Positions 1-13,100 of a stretch of 64,000 nucleotides of DNA are shown here, in pieces. The stretch's first letter is position 1; each line of letters opens with the position of its first letter. The translations under genes and the position numbers were made by a program. Source of the DNA: Neoarius graeffei (taxonomy: Eukaryota > Chordata > Actinopteri > Siluriformes > Ariidae); assembly GCF_027579695.1 (NCBI RefSeq), contig NC_083572.1:17336421-17400420 (forward strand), given 5' to 3'. The notes under the pieces were generated by a model, which had not been told where the DNA came from, ran no database searches, and was given only the letters and a program-made list of their open reading frames with translations.

Positions 1-1177
1 AATACCTAATGCCTCTGAAGCAACCGACTGGATTTCCTGACTAACTTGTAGAACCTGTAGAATAAACGCCTGGTAGAACGTTACAAAATTAAACTGAACT
101 GAAAAAGAGCCATTGTAATTTTTTTTTAAATTGTAACACTCCTCCCCACCCCAACAAAGCACCATGGTAGTGTTCTGACCCAGCTCTGGCAGTGTGCACA
201 CATGCATGTATATGTTAATCAGGAAGACAGTGGAATAGCTGTAAATGCAGCTTGCTCAGAAAATTAAAAAAAAAAAACAACAACAATCCAACCTGCTTAA
301 AACCCAGGTCCACACCTCGAACTTAAAAACTGCCCAACAGCAACACTGCTTTAAGCAAGACAAAAAAAGTGCAAAACAAAAAATTCCAGCAATTTGCTGT
401 GACTGACTAGTACAGTACTGTCCATCTCACAGGTCTCACGTGCGCAAGTGTATGTATTCATGCACATATGAATCTGCCTGTGGAATCATGGTGGTTTAAT
501 GTTAAGCTCGCTAGTCAGAGAAGCTCCACCTGACATGCTAGCAAACTCTTTTCAAACTCAAAAATCATACTGGGTAGCTAACGTTACTAGAAAAGAAAGG
601 ATTTCTACATTTTGTTTATTATGCTAAAACATTTCTGAAAGCACTTCAGATAAGTTAACATTATTCAACGACTCTTTATTCCTTTCAGAAAACCGAAACA
701 TGGGTTCTAGCTATAGCCATGAGTGTGTGCATTCTCCAGAAGAACCGCCTCATTCCATTCTGCCATCAACTGATCGTGTTAAATAATGCTGTGGAGAAAT
801 CACTGAACTTGATTTTATACAGTCTATGGACGTGACGTGACCCTAGTGATTACTGATAGACTGTCTCAGTGTCACCTGCGAAAAAAAAACAATCATGTTT
901 TAAAAAAGAAAAGAAAAAAGCATCCACTTTCAAAGCTGCTTCATAGTAACGAGGGCCTTGATAGAAATGTAGTGGAGTAAAAAGTACGATATTTGTCTTT
1001 CAAATGTAGTGAAGTTAAAGTCATAAGCTGCCAAAATAAAATAATACTCAAGTAAAGTACAGATACTCAAAAAGTGTACTTAAGTACAGTACTCAAGTAA
1101 ATGTACTTCGTGGTGCTGTAGCAGCTACATCTAGGGCTTGGCCATGTGACATCACACCTCAACAACCTGTAGGAAAT
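1..1177. other. Non-coding sequence upstream of the first visible evpl exon
   Basis: No exon matching the plakin N-terminus is visible here, so this is most simply an evpl intron. A possible acceptor near 735 (ctccag followed by aagaaccgc) opens a short reading frame that does not resemble envoplakin and soon stops. Apart from a MITE relic at about 1006-1112 I recognise nothing. Confidence 0.5.
1006..1112. repeat. Relic of an AAGTAC-rich teleost MITE
   Basis: The stretch repeats ACTCAAGTAAAGTAC and its near-complement (tacttaagtacagtactc). This resembles the ends of a hAT-type MITE common in bony fish. No intact terminal repeat or TSD was found, so the family name is from memory only. Confidence 0.4.
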
Positions 1178-1179
1178 TT

Positions 1180-1545
1180 CATTTCATTTCATTATCTCTA
1201 GCCGCTTTATCCTGTTCTACGGGGTCGCAGGCAAGCTGGAGCCTATCCCAGCTGACTACGGGCGAGAGGCGGGGTACACCCTGGACAAGTCATCACAGGG
1301 CTGACACATAGACACAGACAACCATTCACACTCACACCTACGGTCAATTTAGAGCCACCGGTTAACCTAACCTGCATGTCTTTGGACTGTGGGGGAAACC
1401 GGAGCACCCGGAGGAAACCCATGCGGACACGGGGAGAACATGCAAACTCCGCACAGAAAGGCCCTCGCCGGCCACGGGGCTCGAACCCAGGACCTTCTTG
1501 CTATGAGGCAACAGCGCTAACCACTACACCACCATGCTGTCCTGG
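1180..1545 (-). mobile_element. Mermaid-like tRNA-derived SINE, copy 1
   Basis: Full-length minus-strand copy. On the minus strand the head carries tRNA-like promoter boxes (A box near GTAGTGGTTAGC, B box GGTTCGAGCCC), followed by the conserved body and a short ATTTC/GAAAT tail. It is flanked by a perfect 9-bp TSD, AGGAAATTT, at 1171-1179 and 1546-1554. The same family recurs about 19 times in the window. The family name is recalled from catfish SINEs and was not checked. Confidence 0.9.
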
Positions 1546-1880
1546 AGGAAATTTGCCAGACATGTTGTTTGTATATAAACTGATACAAGGCATTAATACG
1601 ACCTAGTAACCAGGCAACTAGTGCTTACTACCAATGATCGAAATACGGAACTTGTGGTTAAAAAAAACAAACAACAGAATATCAGTTTCTTTGAAACAAG
1701 GGAAGCACAAGACCTGGAGTGAAATGGCTACGTATCTGAGATTGTGTTGCATTTGTACCTATTTAGAAGAACACTTTGTTGCTCTCAATGAGTATTTGGG
1801 TCAGATGGGTCAGGAACTAGCCCTTTAGCTCACTAAAACTTCAATACTGGAAATGAGACTGTTTCTTAGTGCCTCACTGT

Positions 1881-1902
1881 GTGTGTGTGTGTGTGTGTGT
1901 TG
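1881..1902 (+). repeat. (GT)n microsatellite at the first visible evpl acceptor
   Basis: About eleven GT units run directly into the TGCAG acceptor at 1901-1905. The usual polypyrimidine tract of this 3' splice site is therefore replaced by an alternating GT run. Confidence 0.85.
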
Positions 1903-1905
1903 CAG

Positions 1906-4113
1906 AAAGAGGTCAGCTCAGAGGCATATGGGCCCACCATGGCTGAACTGGAGAAACAGATCGCAGCCCACAATATACTACACAAGGAGATCGAAGCCTA
2001 CAGCACTCAGCTCAGCCCAGACAGCACCAGCTCTAAGGTCAGCCATAATCCAATCCCACCACTCACTCACTCACTCACTCACGCACACCATAAAGCAGAT
2101 ATCTTTCTCTAAAGGTGACATATTATACCCCTTTTCCACAAGTTGACACAGTTCCCTGAGGTTCTAATGAAATATCTGGGACATGCTTTGGTCAAAATAT
2201 TACAAGGCTAAAAAACACCACAGCTCCCTTCTCACCCTGTCTAAACAGCCCTGTTCAAAACGGCTGATTTGAGTGCCTGGTCCTTTAAATGATAATGAAC
2301 CACTGCTCTTCCCACCCCCACGTTCCATTGAGCCAATCAGGTAGCATTTTTTTCATGAATATTCATTCACAAAGGCAGTTCTCAAGTCATGAGAGGAGAT
2401 ACTTGGATCATCAGGGGATGACATGATTCAAATGCGTGACGTAGAAAGTGGAGGCAGGTCTGAACGGCTTGTTGACGCTCATGTTTTCTGAAATAGGCAG
2501 CACGAAAGAAACTGTCTTTTATTTCAGAGTTTGTGAGTTGATAGGCTCCAGATACCCAAATGTATGTGCGTAAGCACTGAAAGAAGTGAGTTTTTTATAA
2601 TACGGCCCCTTTAAAGGGCATATTCTGGACCAATTTAGTTTTTTTTAATATGAAAGAATGTTCCTTTACACACTCATCCAGAAGGGTAATTTTGCACAAG
2701 GCCATCTGTCTACAGCAGAAAAAAAATTAATAACAAAACGCGTCTGGAAAAATCCCAAGGGAGTCTGGAGCCAGATTCGTGACGTTACCTACGGAAGCGC
2801 GAACAGGCTGCGAGAGCTTGCACAGTTTCAGTGCACAGCCTGTGTAGACCAAGCGCTCCCATTTCAATCTCATTGTCCGGTCTTTTGGGAAACGATGAGT
2901 ACTAATCCCTTCAAGAGTGGTGTTGCTACACCCTCCGACGATACATCTGTTAACCATTTTAATAATTATATGATAACGTTGAAGAAATTTGCAGAAAACC
3001 ACCAGGTCATTTTCTTATAAACAAACCAGCGCTGACGTAGGATTCAGAGGGAGGCGTCCCACACGCAACGTCACGAAAATCAATGTTTCCCGGGAAATCC
3101 AAATGCCAAGTTTTTTCAGAGGCGGACCAATTCGCCTCAAATGACTTGATTTCAACTGAATTTTTCTGGTATTGTGCAAGGTGAAAAAAAATTGCACAAA
3201 ATGTAAAATGTGACAGATATTTGACCAAAGTTTAATATAAAATAGGAGAATTACATTGATCTTGCTCCTGAATTTACCCGTGATGTGCACTTTAAAGGCC
3301 CCCTTATGTTAACCTACCTCAGATTTACAATATATTTTTGAGTAAATAAATGATCATATCTTGCTTTATTGTGTTAGGAGGAATATGCTGCCCTCAAGAA
3401 GCAATACTCCAATCTCTTGGTAAGATATTACTCTTTCAGTCTTAAAAAAAAAAAAGATCAGGCTTTGGATATTACACTGATATTAAATAACAGTTCAGCA
3501 AAAATAAATTCAATTTGTACAATATTTGTACAGGTTTTTTTTTATTTTTAGTTTGCTGAACCAGTAATGTGAATTATTTATGTACCGCAAACCAAATTAT
3601 TTAAATTTGTTTCATCTTCCGAGGTATTTATCAGTATCATTTTCAACCTTTGCTTCATCTGTGCTTTTAGCACCCGTTAATCAATCAATCTAGGCTAACT
3701 AACTAACTAGGCCTGCGTACATGTGTGCGTTTTGTCGTCGTCATGCAGGACAACTCAAAATGGCGCCATCACTACCTGAACAGTCTGTATGAGTACATGC
3801 ACAGCTGTAATAAAGAGGTAGGCTACCTGAGCGACGAGCAGGCGAAGATCCTGCAACAAGACTGGAGCGACCACATGGTGGATCCGCCGGATGTTCGGCG
3901 TCGCTACGAGGTGAGGTTGTCGATTGGCATTTCTTTCTATCTATACCATGCCTTTAAAAGCCAGGTTGAAGAAGGCTGAGTGTTTTCTGTTCCATGGTTT
4001 ACGGTAGAACTTTAAAAACAACAGCCTGCTGTCTCACGAGAGTGAGGTGAACAAACTGCAGGATGATGGAGATCGTCTGGTTGAGATGAAACACCCTGCA
4101 GCAAACACCATTC

Positions 4114-4153
<40 letters not shown>

Positions 4154-7100
4154 TATATATATTTATAATATGAGAGTATGTCATCCTGTGATTTGAATTA
4201 TGTATTTTGATGTCTGGGTTTATGATATTTTAAGATATTGGGTGAGATTGTTGCTACAGATTAGTAGAAAAACAATGTGTGACCAATGGCAGTAACTTCA
4301 GTGATTTACAGTGTCGGTTTCAGTTTCAGCATGTGTAAGCTGTTTCATGTTTCAGGGCCACAGAGACATATTGAGGAACGAATGGCAGAAATTTCTGAAC
4401 CTCTGCATTTGCCAAGAAACACACCTGGACAATGTGGAGGAGTACAAAAAGGTAAGGCGATACAGGAGGAGTCCAGGAGAACAAGCACACCACCATTCAC
4501 CCTGGACAGTTTTAAATGTCTGAGCAACCATCTTGAACGTTTGCCAGCCTTGTAATGCCCTGGGTGTGGTGACGTGTCAGGGATAGTTGGAGTCGTATTT
4601 GAAGATCATTGTCGGGGTTGTTCACGGTGGGATCACGGAGCAATCAGCCAAGACATCGCATGAATTGATCGTTGGAATTTGTAACTATTCGTAGACATCA
4701 TGTTATTGGCTAGCTAGTGCTAGCTAGGGTCAAGTAATTGCTATAGTTTGTTAGAGTGAATTCAGAATCTCAGTCCTCACTTGTTAGAAGCTGAATGGCA
4801 TTAAACACGTTTTCAGCGCTGCACAAATCTTCCCGTCTTCAGCTAAATTATCTGCAAATAGAACAAGACTATTACAAGCTTGGCTTTCGGAACAATGCCG
4901 AGAAATAGTTTTAATAATCTTATAATTGGTTTACTGGAACCATTTCAGATTATAATAGGAAATACTAGATACATTTGAGGGCGGCACGGTGGTGTAGTGG
5001 TTAGCACTGTCGCCTCACAGCAAGAAGGTTCCGGATTCGAGCCCAGTAGCCGATGGGGGCCTTTCTGTGTGGAGTTTCTGCATGGGTTTCCTCCACGTGC
5101 TCCGGTTTCCCCCACAGTCCAAAGACATGCAGGTTAGACTAACTGGTGGCTCTAAATTGACCGTAGGTGTGAATGGTTGTTTGTCTCTATATGTCAGCCC
5201 TGCGATGACCTGGTGTCCAGGGTGTACCCCATCTCTCGCTCATAGTCAGCTAGGATAGGCTCCAGCTTACCCGCGACCCTGAACAGGATAAGTGGCTACA
5301 GATAATGGATGGATGGATACATTCAAGATACTCTAGTTCACGCATTAAGCCTAATAAACCAACCATCAAACTTAAGGACTTGATATCTATATTTAAATTA
5401 TAGTAAGGCTCTAAATGAGTGCTTTATTAAAGACTTGCAGAGTGAACCAGCTACTCTACATGCAAACTGCCTTATCTGCATTTTATGTCGGTGGCAAAAG
5501 ACGGTCCAATAGTGAAAAGATGACGCTATTGGACTGTCTTTTGCTACCAACACAATATGCAGATACTGCAGTTTGCCTTTGTACGGCAGTAAGATAAATC
5601 ACCGTGTTCATATCAACTGTGAAGATAAATATGATGCATGTTGTGTGCTACAAATTCCTAGGCTGATCCAGATTCTTTTATCTCTCTTATATTTTCAAAT
5701 GAGAAGTTGGAGGTAAAACGCTTTTCAGATTTTCTAATTCTAGAAGAGTATTTCCCCTTCATCCCTGTCTTTCTTGATATTTACCCATCCATTATCTGTA
5801 GCCGCTTATCCTGTTCTACAGGGTCGCAGGCAAGCTGGAGCCTATCCCAGCTAACTATGGGCGAGAGGCGGGGTACACCCTGGACAAGCCGCAGGGCTGA
5901 AACATAGAGACACACAACCATTCACACTCACACCTACGGTCAGTTTAGAGCCAGCTGCATGTCTTTGGACTGTGGGGGAAACCGGGGAACTGGTTTAACA
6001 TACGGTCCCAGTCAAAAGTTTGGAAACCCACGCAGACAACATGCAAACTCCACACAGAAAGGTCCTCGTCGGCTGCTGGGCTCGAACCCAGGACCTTCTT
6101 GCCGCCTGATATTTAACCAAAAACCCACAATTATTTTTTTTAGGCAAAGTTTTCTGTTTCTTGTCTTGTATAACATCATGCTTGTCAAAGTTTGATCTGT
6201 GATGAATCGTCAGGTCAGATGACTAGTCCATGCTTTGATAGAGATTATTATCAGATTCATGGTTAACATCGAGCACCTCTGGTTTAACATATGGTCCCAG
6301 TCAAAAGTTTGGACACACCATCTAATACAATTATAAAACAATTATTTTTATTAATTAAAAAGATCCTTCATGTCTTAAAGTAAAGTAATGATGGATGTCG
6401 TTTCTCTTTACTTAGTTGAGCGGTTCTTGACATAATATGGATGACAAGAGTTGTTTACTGTATTAGGGCTGTCTACTGTTTGATCTCAAACGCATTAAGA
6501 AGACAAGAAATTGCACTAATTAACGTTTGACGAGGCCCGCCTGTTAATTGAAAAGCATTCCAGGTGGCGAGCTCACGAAGCTGATTAAGATAATGCCGAT
6601 AGCGTGCAAAGCATAATCGAGGTAAACGTTCAAGGCTACTTCGAAGAATCGAATATATATGAAATAGATTTTGTATTTTTTGAAACACTTTTTTACCACA
6701 TAATTCCAATACAATACAAACTACAGAAAAACCTATGAATGAGTAGGGGTGGCCAAACTTTTGACTGGTACCATATATAAAACATGCTAATTCATGCACT
6801 AGATGTACTGTATAATATATTTCGATGTACAGTATTATAGATTTTGATCTTTTAAAACCATCTTCTTTGTACACAGTACCAACTGGATGCTGAGACTTTG
6901 TCCGAATCCTTAACAGGCCTCAGTTCCACGTTGGACCCCAAATCTATCTCAAAAATGTCCAACACAGAGGCTCAGCTACAGCTAGAGGTAAGCACTTATA
7001 AATCCTACTAACTTTAAAACATCAAGATGATATCATATAAGGGGAAAAGTTGTGATATATAAAATAATAAAAGTCTAGCATGAGGCTTTCTGTCGTCATT

Positions 7101-10100
7101 AAACTACTTGGATTGGATATTATGTTCAGTGCTTAGACGAGCACTATGTAAGGAGAAGGGTGTGGTTTAATCCTTGTTTTCTTTCACCCTTAATCCCTCA
7201 CCCCTCTTTCTCTCAGGCAGAGGAAAGGCCTCTTCAGCGCTGTGAGCTGCTCTTAGCAGATCTGAGAAAGCGCAGCACCACCATCGCTCCTCTCAAACTC
7301 CGCCGCACAGCCCCGAACCGATCCACCACCGTCGAGTCTCTGTGTGACTGGAGCACATCCAAGGTGTCTAAATCTAACACACTTCCTCTTGATTGTATTT
7401 ACACTCATTCACATAACAGACAACTGAGACAGAACCTCACAGAAAGTGTGTTTAGGGAGTTTAGGTGCCTTGCTCAAGGACACTTCAGCCATTCCTGTTG
7501 GTACAGGGAATCAAACTAGCAACCTTTTGGTCCTAAAGCTGCATCACTAACCATTAGGCCATGGCTTCCCCTGAAACCTTTGAAACTTTTCACAGACCAA
7601 CAGATATTCGCTGATTTTCTAATTTTATATGTTCTATTTTATTTTAACTTTGCATGTTGCTATGTACACCTGATGTCATTCCCAGGGGTCTATAACCAGA
7701 GGCCAGAAGTTAACCCTGAAGTCCAATAGCAACAATGAAAACTGGGACGTGCATTCCAACGACGGGGCCATCAAATCCTTTCCTGGAGTGTGCTTTCTAA
7801 TTCCTCCACCTGACACAGAGGCCATTAACAAAGTGGATCTGTAAGTCAGATTTTGAATGACAAAGCCGTCTTAGAGTGCGTGACAGCTTTTAAAGTGTCT
7901 TTGAGGTCCAGCAGATTTGTCAGGGGAGCAATTTGGTGTCATGCCAGCAAAAAAAAAAAACATAAAGAAAAGAAGCATGTTAATACAGACAGATATTCAG
8001 AACATAATTAAGTGTTTAATTAAAGAGTGTTTGAGAATGCAGTGCTCAAAGTCGCCCGTGTGTGTGTGTGTAGGTTGGGCAAAGAGCTGGATGACCTGAA
8101 GAAAAGACGTGCAGCAGTCAGGGCCTCACTGAAGACTCAGGTCCCTGAAACCACACGAGCAGTGCAATCAAGTGAATAACACACGTACACATATACACAT
8201 CCACACACTCCAAGAGCAAACCCAAAGAGCAGACATGTTACGCAAATACAGTATCTGCTCACCAACCTCTAACGTGCGTTTGTGCTCCAGGTCCTTCCGT
8301 TAAACCTCTGGAGAACCCTAAAGCTGCAGAACTCAGTGGATGTCTGAGTCAATTGGACAAAGACCTGGCCCTAGCAGAACTGGACATGCTGAAACGAATG
8401 CGAGCTCCACTGGACAGCAGCAACCCTGCTGGAGATCTTGCTAACCGTCTGAAGGATCAAGAGGTAAGAAAATACATTTAAAAAAGATGAAGTATTAAGG
8501 TTTTTCTGCCTATTACATACTCCATATAGCCAAAAGTTTGTGGACACCTGACCTTCACGCCCATATCTGCTGGGTCTTCATCACAGTGTTGCCCCAAACT
8601 TGGAAGCACACAATTGTCTTAGTGTCTTCGTATGTATGCTGAAGCATTACAATTTCTTCTCATGAGAAATGAGAGTTTTTTTCTTTGTTGTTTTTTGTTT
8701 TGTTTTGTTTTGTTTTAAACGGGGTAAAGCCTTTACAAAAAACAAACAACAAAGAAAAAAACTCTCATATATACTAACCCTGATTAACCTGTATACCCTG
8801 TATGCCCCCACATTTTGTATGCTGCTGAATCTGTCCTTTTTTCAGTAGCTTTGTATAAACAATAACCGCTAAATGTAATGCAATGTTATGTAAGGTGATC
8901 GCCGAGGCATTCTCATTGTGAAAAGTAAGTCACATGTACATGGACTGGCATTTAATGTTTTATTTGTTCCTTTCTATTTGTTTTTTGTCTGTTCATATTC
9001 TTGTTGGGGGAGTAAAGTCAGTTTAAAAATGCCGTTAAATGCAGAGGCCTATAGGCCAAGTTTAATGACCTTGAGGTTATCATAGGTCATATGTCGTTTT
9101 ACAAATGAAAAATGAATTCAGCACCCAAACATTTAACAAACAAGGCCATTTGCTAACTTCATTAATCATTTTAGTACATTTCATTCCTTAGAAAGCTGAG
9201 AAACTGGGTTCAGCTGAGACGTTTACAGGCCCAAAGTTCAATGACCTCTAGAGGTCAACAGAGGTCAGATAGAGCTCGGCATATTGCAGATTTGAATTCG
9301 GCACACCCAAATTGACAAAATAAGACTGTTTGCTGACTTTGTCTCAAAAATGCCTTTAACTCCTTAAATAAGCACTTTTTTTGAATTTTGCTACCAGTCT
9401 AAAAGTCAATTACACAAATTTAATTCTATTTATGTAGACTTAGCACGTCTATTTGAAGCGTTTGAATAACTGGTCAATTTCTTTCACCACACCAGACGGA
9501 TCTGCAAATATGTCACATACAAAGCTCTCCTTCCATGTACAGAGCCTTATTATCTCAAAGAATCATGTGTGAAAATTTGAACCATTTAGTGTGAACGGTT
9601 CAAAAGTTATTAGCCATCAAACTATGGATGTTGGGCGGCACGGTGGTGTAGTGGTTAGCGCTGTCGCCTCACAGCAAGAAGGTCCGGGTTCGAGCCCCAT
9701 GGCCGGCGAGGGCCTTTCTGGGTGGAGTTTGCATGTTCTCCCCATGTCCGCGTGGCTTTCCTCTGGGTGCTCCGGTTTCCCCCACAGTCCAAAGACATGC
9801 AGGTTAGGTTAACTGGTGACTCTAAATTGACCGTAGGTGTGAATGTGAGTGTGAATGGTTGTCTGTGTCTATGTGTCAGCCCTGTGATGACCTGGCGACT
9901 TGTCCAGGGTGTACCCCGCCTTTCGCCCGTAGTCAGCTGGGATAGGCTCCAGCTTGCCTGCGACCCTGTAGAAGGATAAAGCGGCTAGAGATGATGAGAT
10001 GAGATGAGACTATGGATGTTTGATTGTAACACTTGTTTTTATGCTAAATATGGGGCCACGTCTCCTTTCTGAAGGCTTAATATCTCCAAAACTAGTGGAG

Positions 10101-13100
10101 ATATTGGCCTAAAATTTTGCACAGCAGTTATTAGTAACAAGGACATTAAAATAAAAAAATATGAACAAAATCTGAGATGGTCAGTCGGGAACTTTCTCTA
10201 AAATCTGGTGATTTGGCATGGAATTACTCTAATGAAGATATGGAGTAATTAAGCGCTAATGAGCAGTTTCCATACAAATTGCTTCTTCTCCCCCAATCCT
10301 TCACGATTTTGATTCTTTCTGGCATGAAGGCAGAGGTACCTAGGGTGCATATAACTCCTACCCAGATTTGCTTCATTACATTTATTCATGAAGTTATGGA
10401 CTAATTAAGCCTTAATGAGCAGTTCAACAAAAAATCGCTTCTTCTCAGTCAATTCCTCGCCATTTTGGATTCTTTCTGGCCAATAGGTAGGTGTTCCTAG
10501 GGTGTATTTAGCTTCTATATATAGCTTGTATATAGCGTGCAACATTTATTGCGCAAGGTGGCCTGATTTAGCTCGTTCCTTCTGGACTAGACAGGGCCGG
10601 TGCGAGCTACGCCATCATTGACGGTCTCATTCAGTCATTCAAAGGTAAAGGACCAGACTTGACTCCAAATGTAGTTGATCACCCACCCATGAGATGGTTG
10701 GTGTACAACATTTTTGCTTTTTTTACTTTTGCACTGGACTGAAGAGAATAATGTAGCTAACAAATATTGGAAGCCGTCCCACCCCAAACTCTTTTCCATA
10801 AATACCTGGCAACTCTATCATTTCATCATTAAAGAAATTCGTTTTGAACTTGTAAAAAAGCAGGTATGAACAATATCATCTGTCCAACTTCCAGATTCCA
10901 CGCTCTTTCCGGCTTCGATCTTTGGAAGATCTTTGCAACAAACCTAGGTGCATAAAAGTTATGTTGAAAAGGACGTATTTCATTGATGTATGGATTTTAA
11001 TCTATGTTCCCGCAGAAAGCTGCAGCAGCTCTGCGGCAGCTGGAGCAACAAAAGGGAGCTGTACAGAAAGATCTTGAACCACTCGCATCCCAGAACTTCA
11101 ACGACCCGGTGTCATCCAGTTTGCCTGAGAGATTGAGCCAGACAAAAAACAAACAAGACAGCCTGGCTGGTCTTAATGACCTCTACATCAAAAAGTAAAC
11201 TAAAAATCTAGCTTATAGAACAACTAATTTAACTCTTTTAAGGCTTATAAACCATTTGTGGTTTAGTAGTATGATATACAGGAGTAAATAACTGTATATA
11301 GTATAGTCATATGTTCTACAGTTGCTTAATAAAAAATCTTAATGGATGATGTTGCAGGGCTGGTGCATCCCTGAATTTGGAGAACCAAATACGAAAGGTG
11401 GATGGGACTGTTTCTGGTTTTGAGAAGCAGCTGAGTAGAGATGGTCCTATTTTAGATTTTCCCAACGCCCTCCAGAACCGCATCCACGAACTGCAAGTAA
11501 GCACGGAATTTTAGCGTTTTCCATCCAAACAAAAGGCCCGATGGTGTAAGCTGATCAAGTTACCCTTGCATCTGCACTGCTTTGACATCATAAACTTTCA
11601 AGCCCTTGTTAATTTTCCTTAAATCTTGTTATCGCTTTATCAACTTCCTCAGAACCTGAAGAAAGATGTGGCTGCTGCCCAACCTGAGATGCAGAAGCTG
11701 AACAAAGATCTGGAGACGACAGAAAAACTGTGCAGGTCCCTCCAGCAGGGATATCATGAGTACTGCCCTGATATACGCAGGCAGGAGGCTCAGGTTAAAA
11801 GCCTGCAGAATCGCTACGCTAACATCAACAACCAGCTAATAGATAGGTACGATATAGCTACAAAAAAGACAGGAATTAGAGTTTTTCTTACCAAGTCAGA
11901 TTTTTTAATATATTAGTTGAAAAGTGAGTATGAAATTATTCTTGTAATTAAATTTGTTTCACAATTACATAGGGAGAGCCTTTTGCAAGGGGCTAGCACC
12001 AAGAATAATGACTTCCAGAATGCTACCCAATCACTTGACACATTCCTGGACAATTTGCAGAACAACAAGGTCAGGCCCTCGGATGATGTAGCCACAGTCA
12101 TAGCAAAGCAGACTTCTCAAGAGGTCAGTGGATTTAATATATATATTTTATGATGATTACGACAACAATACTAGAGCTGCCCAAATTACAGCTTGTGAAT
12201 AGTTACTATCCATGATAAAAAAAAACCCAAACATGTTTTGTTTTCCACAGAGAGTAGTAGAGGACATTAAAAGGAAAGGTTATGAAGTGGACAGGATGGC
12301 CGATCTCTCTCAGGATCTGCAAGATATCCTCAATGTAAGCTTAAAAGCTTATTTAATGTAAATGAATAAATAATCTAAACCAACCCTGAAGTCAACATTT
12401 CCATTTTTCCTCCACTCTGTATAGGAATACGATATCAACTCTGACAAGTACAGAGCTACTCTGACAAACTCTAGCGCAGAAGATATTAGAAGGGTGTCCA
12501 CCCCTACTCTGGCAGAGTCTGTGGCAAAACAGGTGAGACTAATTGAAAGTGGAAGAAGATCATGTCACTTAACCAAATCAAATGCGTTTCACGTTCATTA
12601 AATTCCAATTTATTTATTTTTTTTTAATAGGAAAAAGCTCTAGTGAACCGCTATGCTAACACCGCAGCTGCAAATGACCAGCTTCTCAACCAGATGGACT
12701 TAGCCAAGAGCCTTCTCACACAGGTATAAATCTGTCATAATAAATGTAGTGTTGTAGTCGAGTCACTAAACTTCAAGTCCGAGTCCAGTCTCGAGTCCTC
12801 AGTGTTCAAGTCTGAGTCAAGTCCAAGTCATCAAAAATTTTTTTGAGTCGAGTCCACTATTGATTCGAGTCAAGTCTGAGAACAAGACTCCAACCGGACC
12901 ATTTACCAAATGACGATTGAAGTTCGAGGTTGTCCCCATCATATCTTTGATAGTTCTTCTACATATGAAACACATAGCAGTGCATTTTTTCCCCCCACTA
13001 CACGAGAAGTCTGTATAAGCAAAGCGGACAATCCTAGGGGCATTCTCTCCAGGCATTTTAGCGCCATTAACGTTAGTTTGTTCCTCAACATGACGTACGA

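Noticed and set aside
720-840. Possible extra evpl exon after ttctccag at 727-736
   Set aside because: The translation (KNRLIPFCHQ...) does not resemble the plakin region expected before YGPTMAELEKQ and has no matching donor.
6473-6874. 133-codon minus-strand open frame
   Set aside because: It covers the interior and end of the Tc1-type MITE and part of the intron before an evpl exon.
9633-9720. tRNA-like A and B boxes at SINE heads
   Set aside because: They belong to the tRNA-derived SINE promoter; no complete tRNA cloverleaf or anticodon arm is present.
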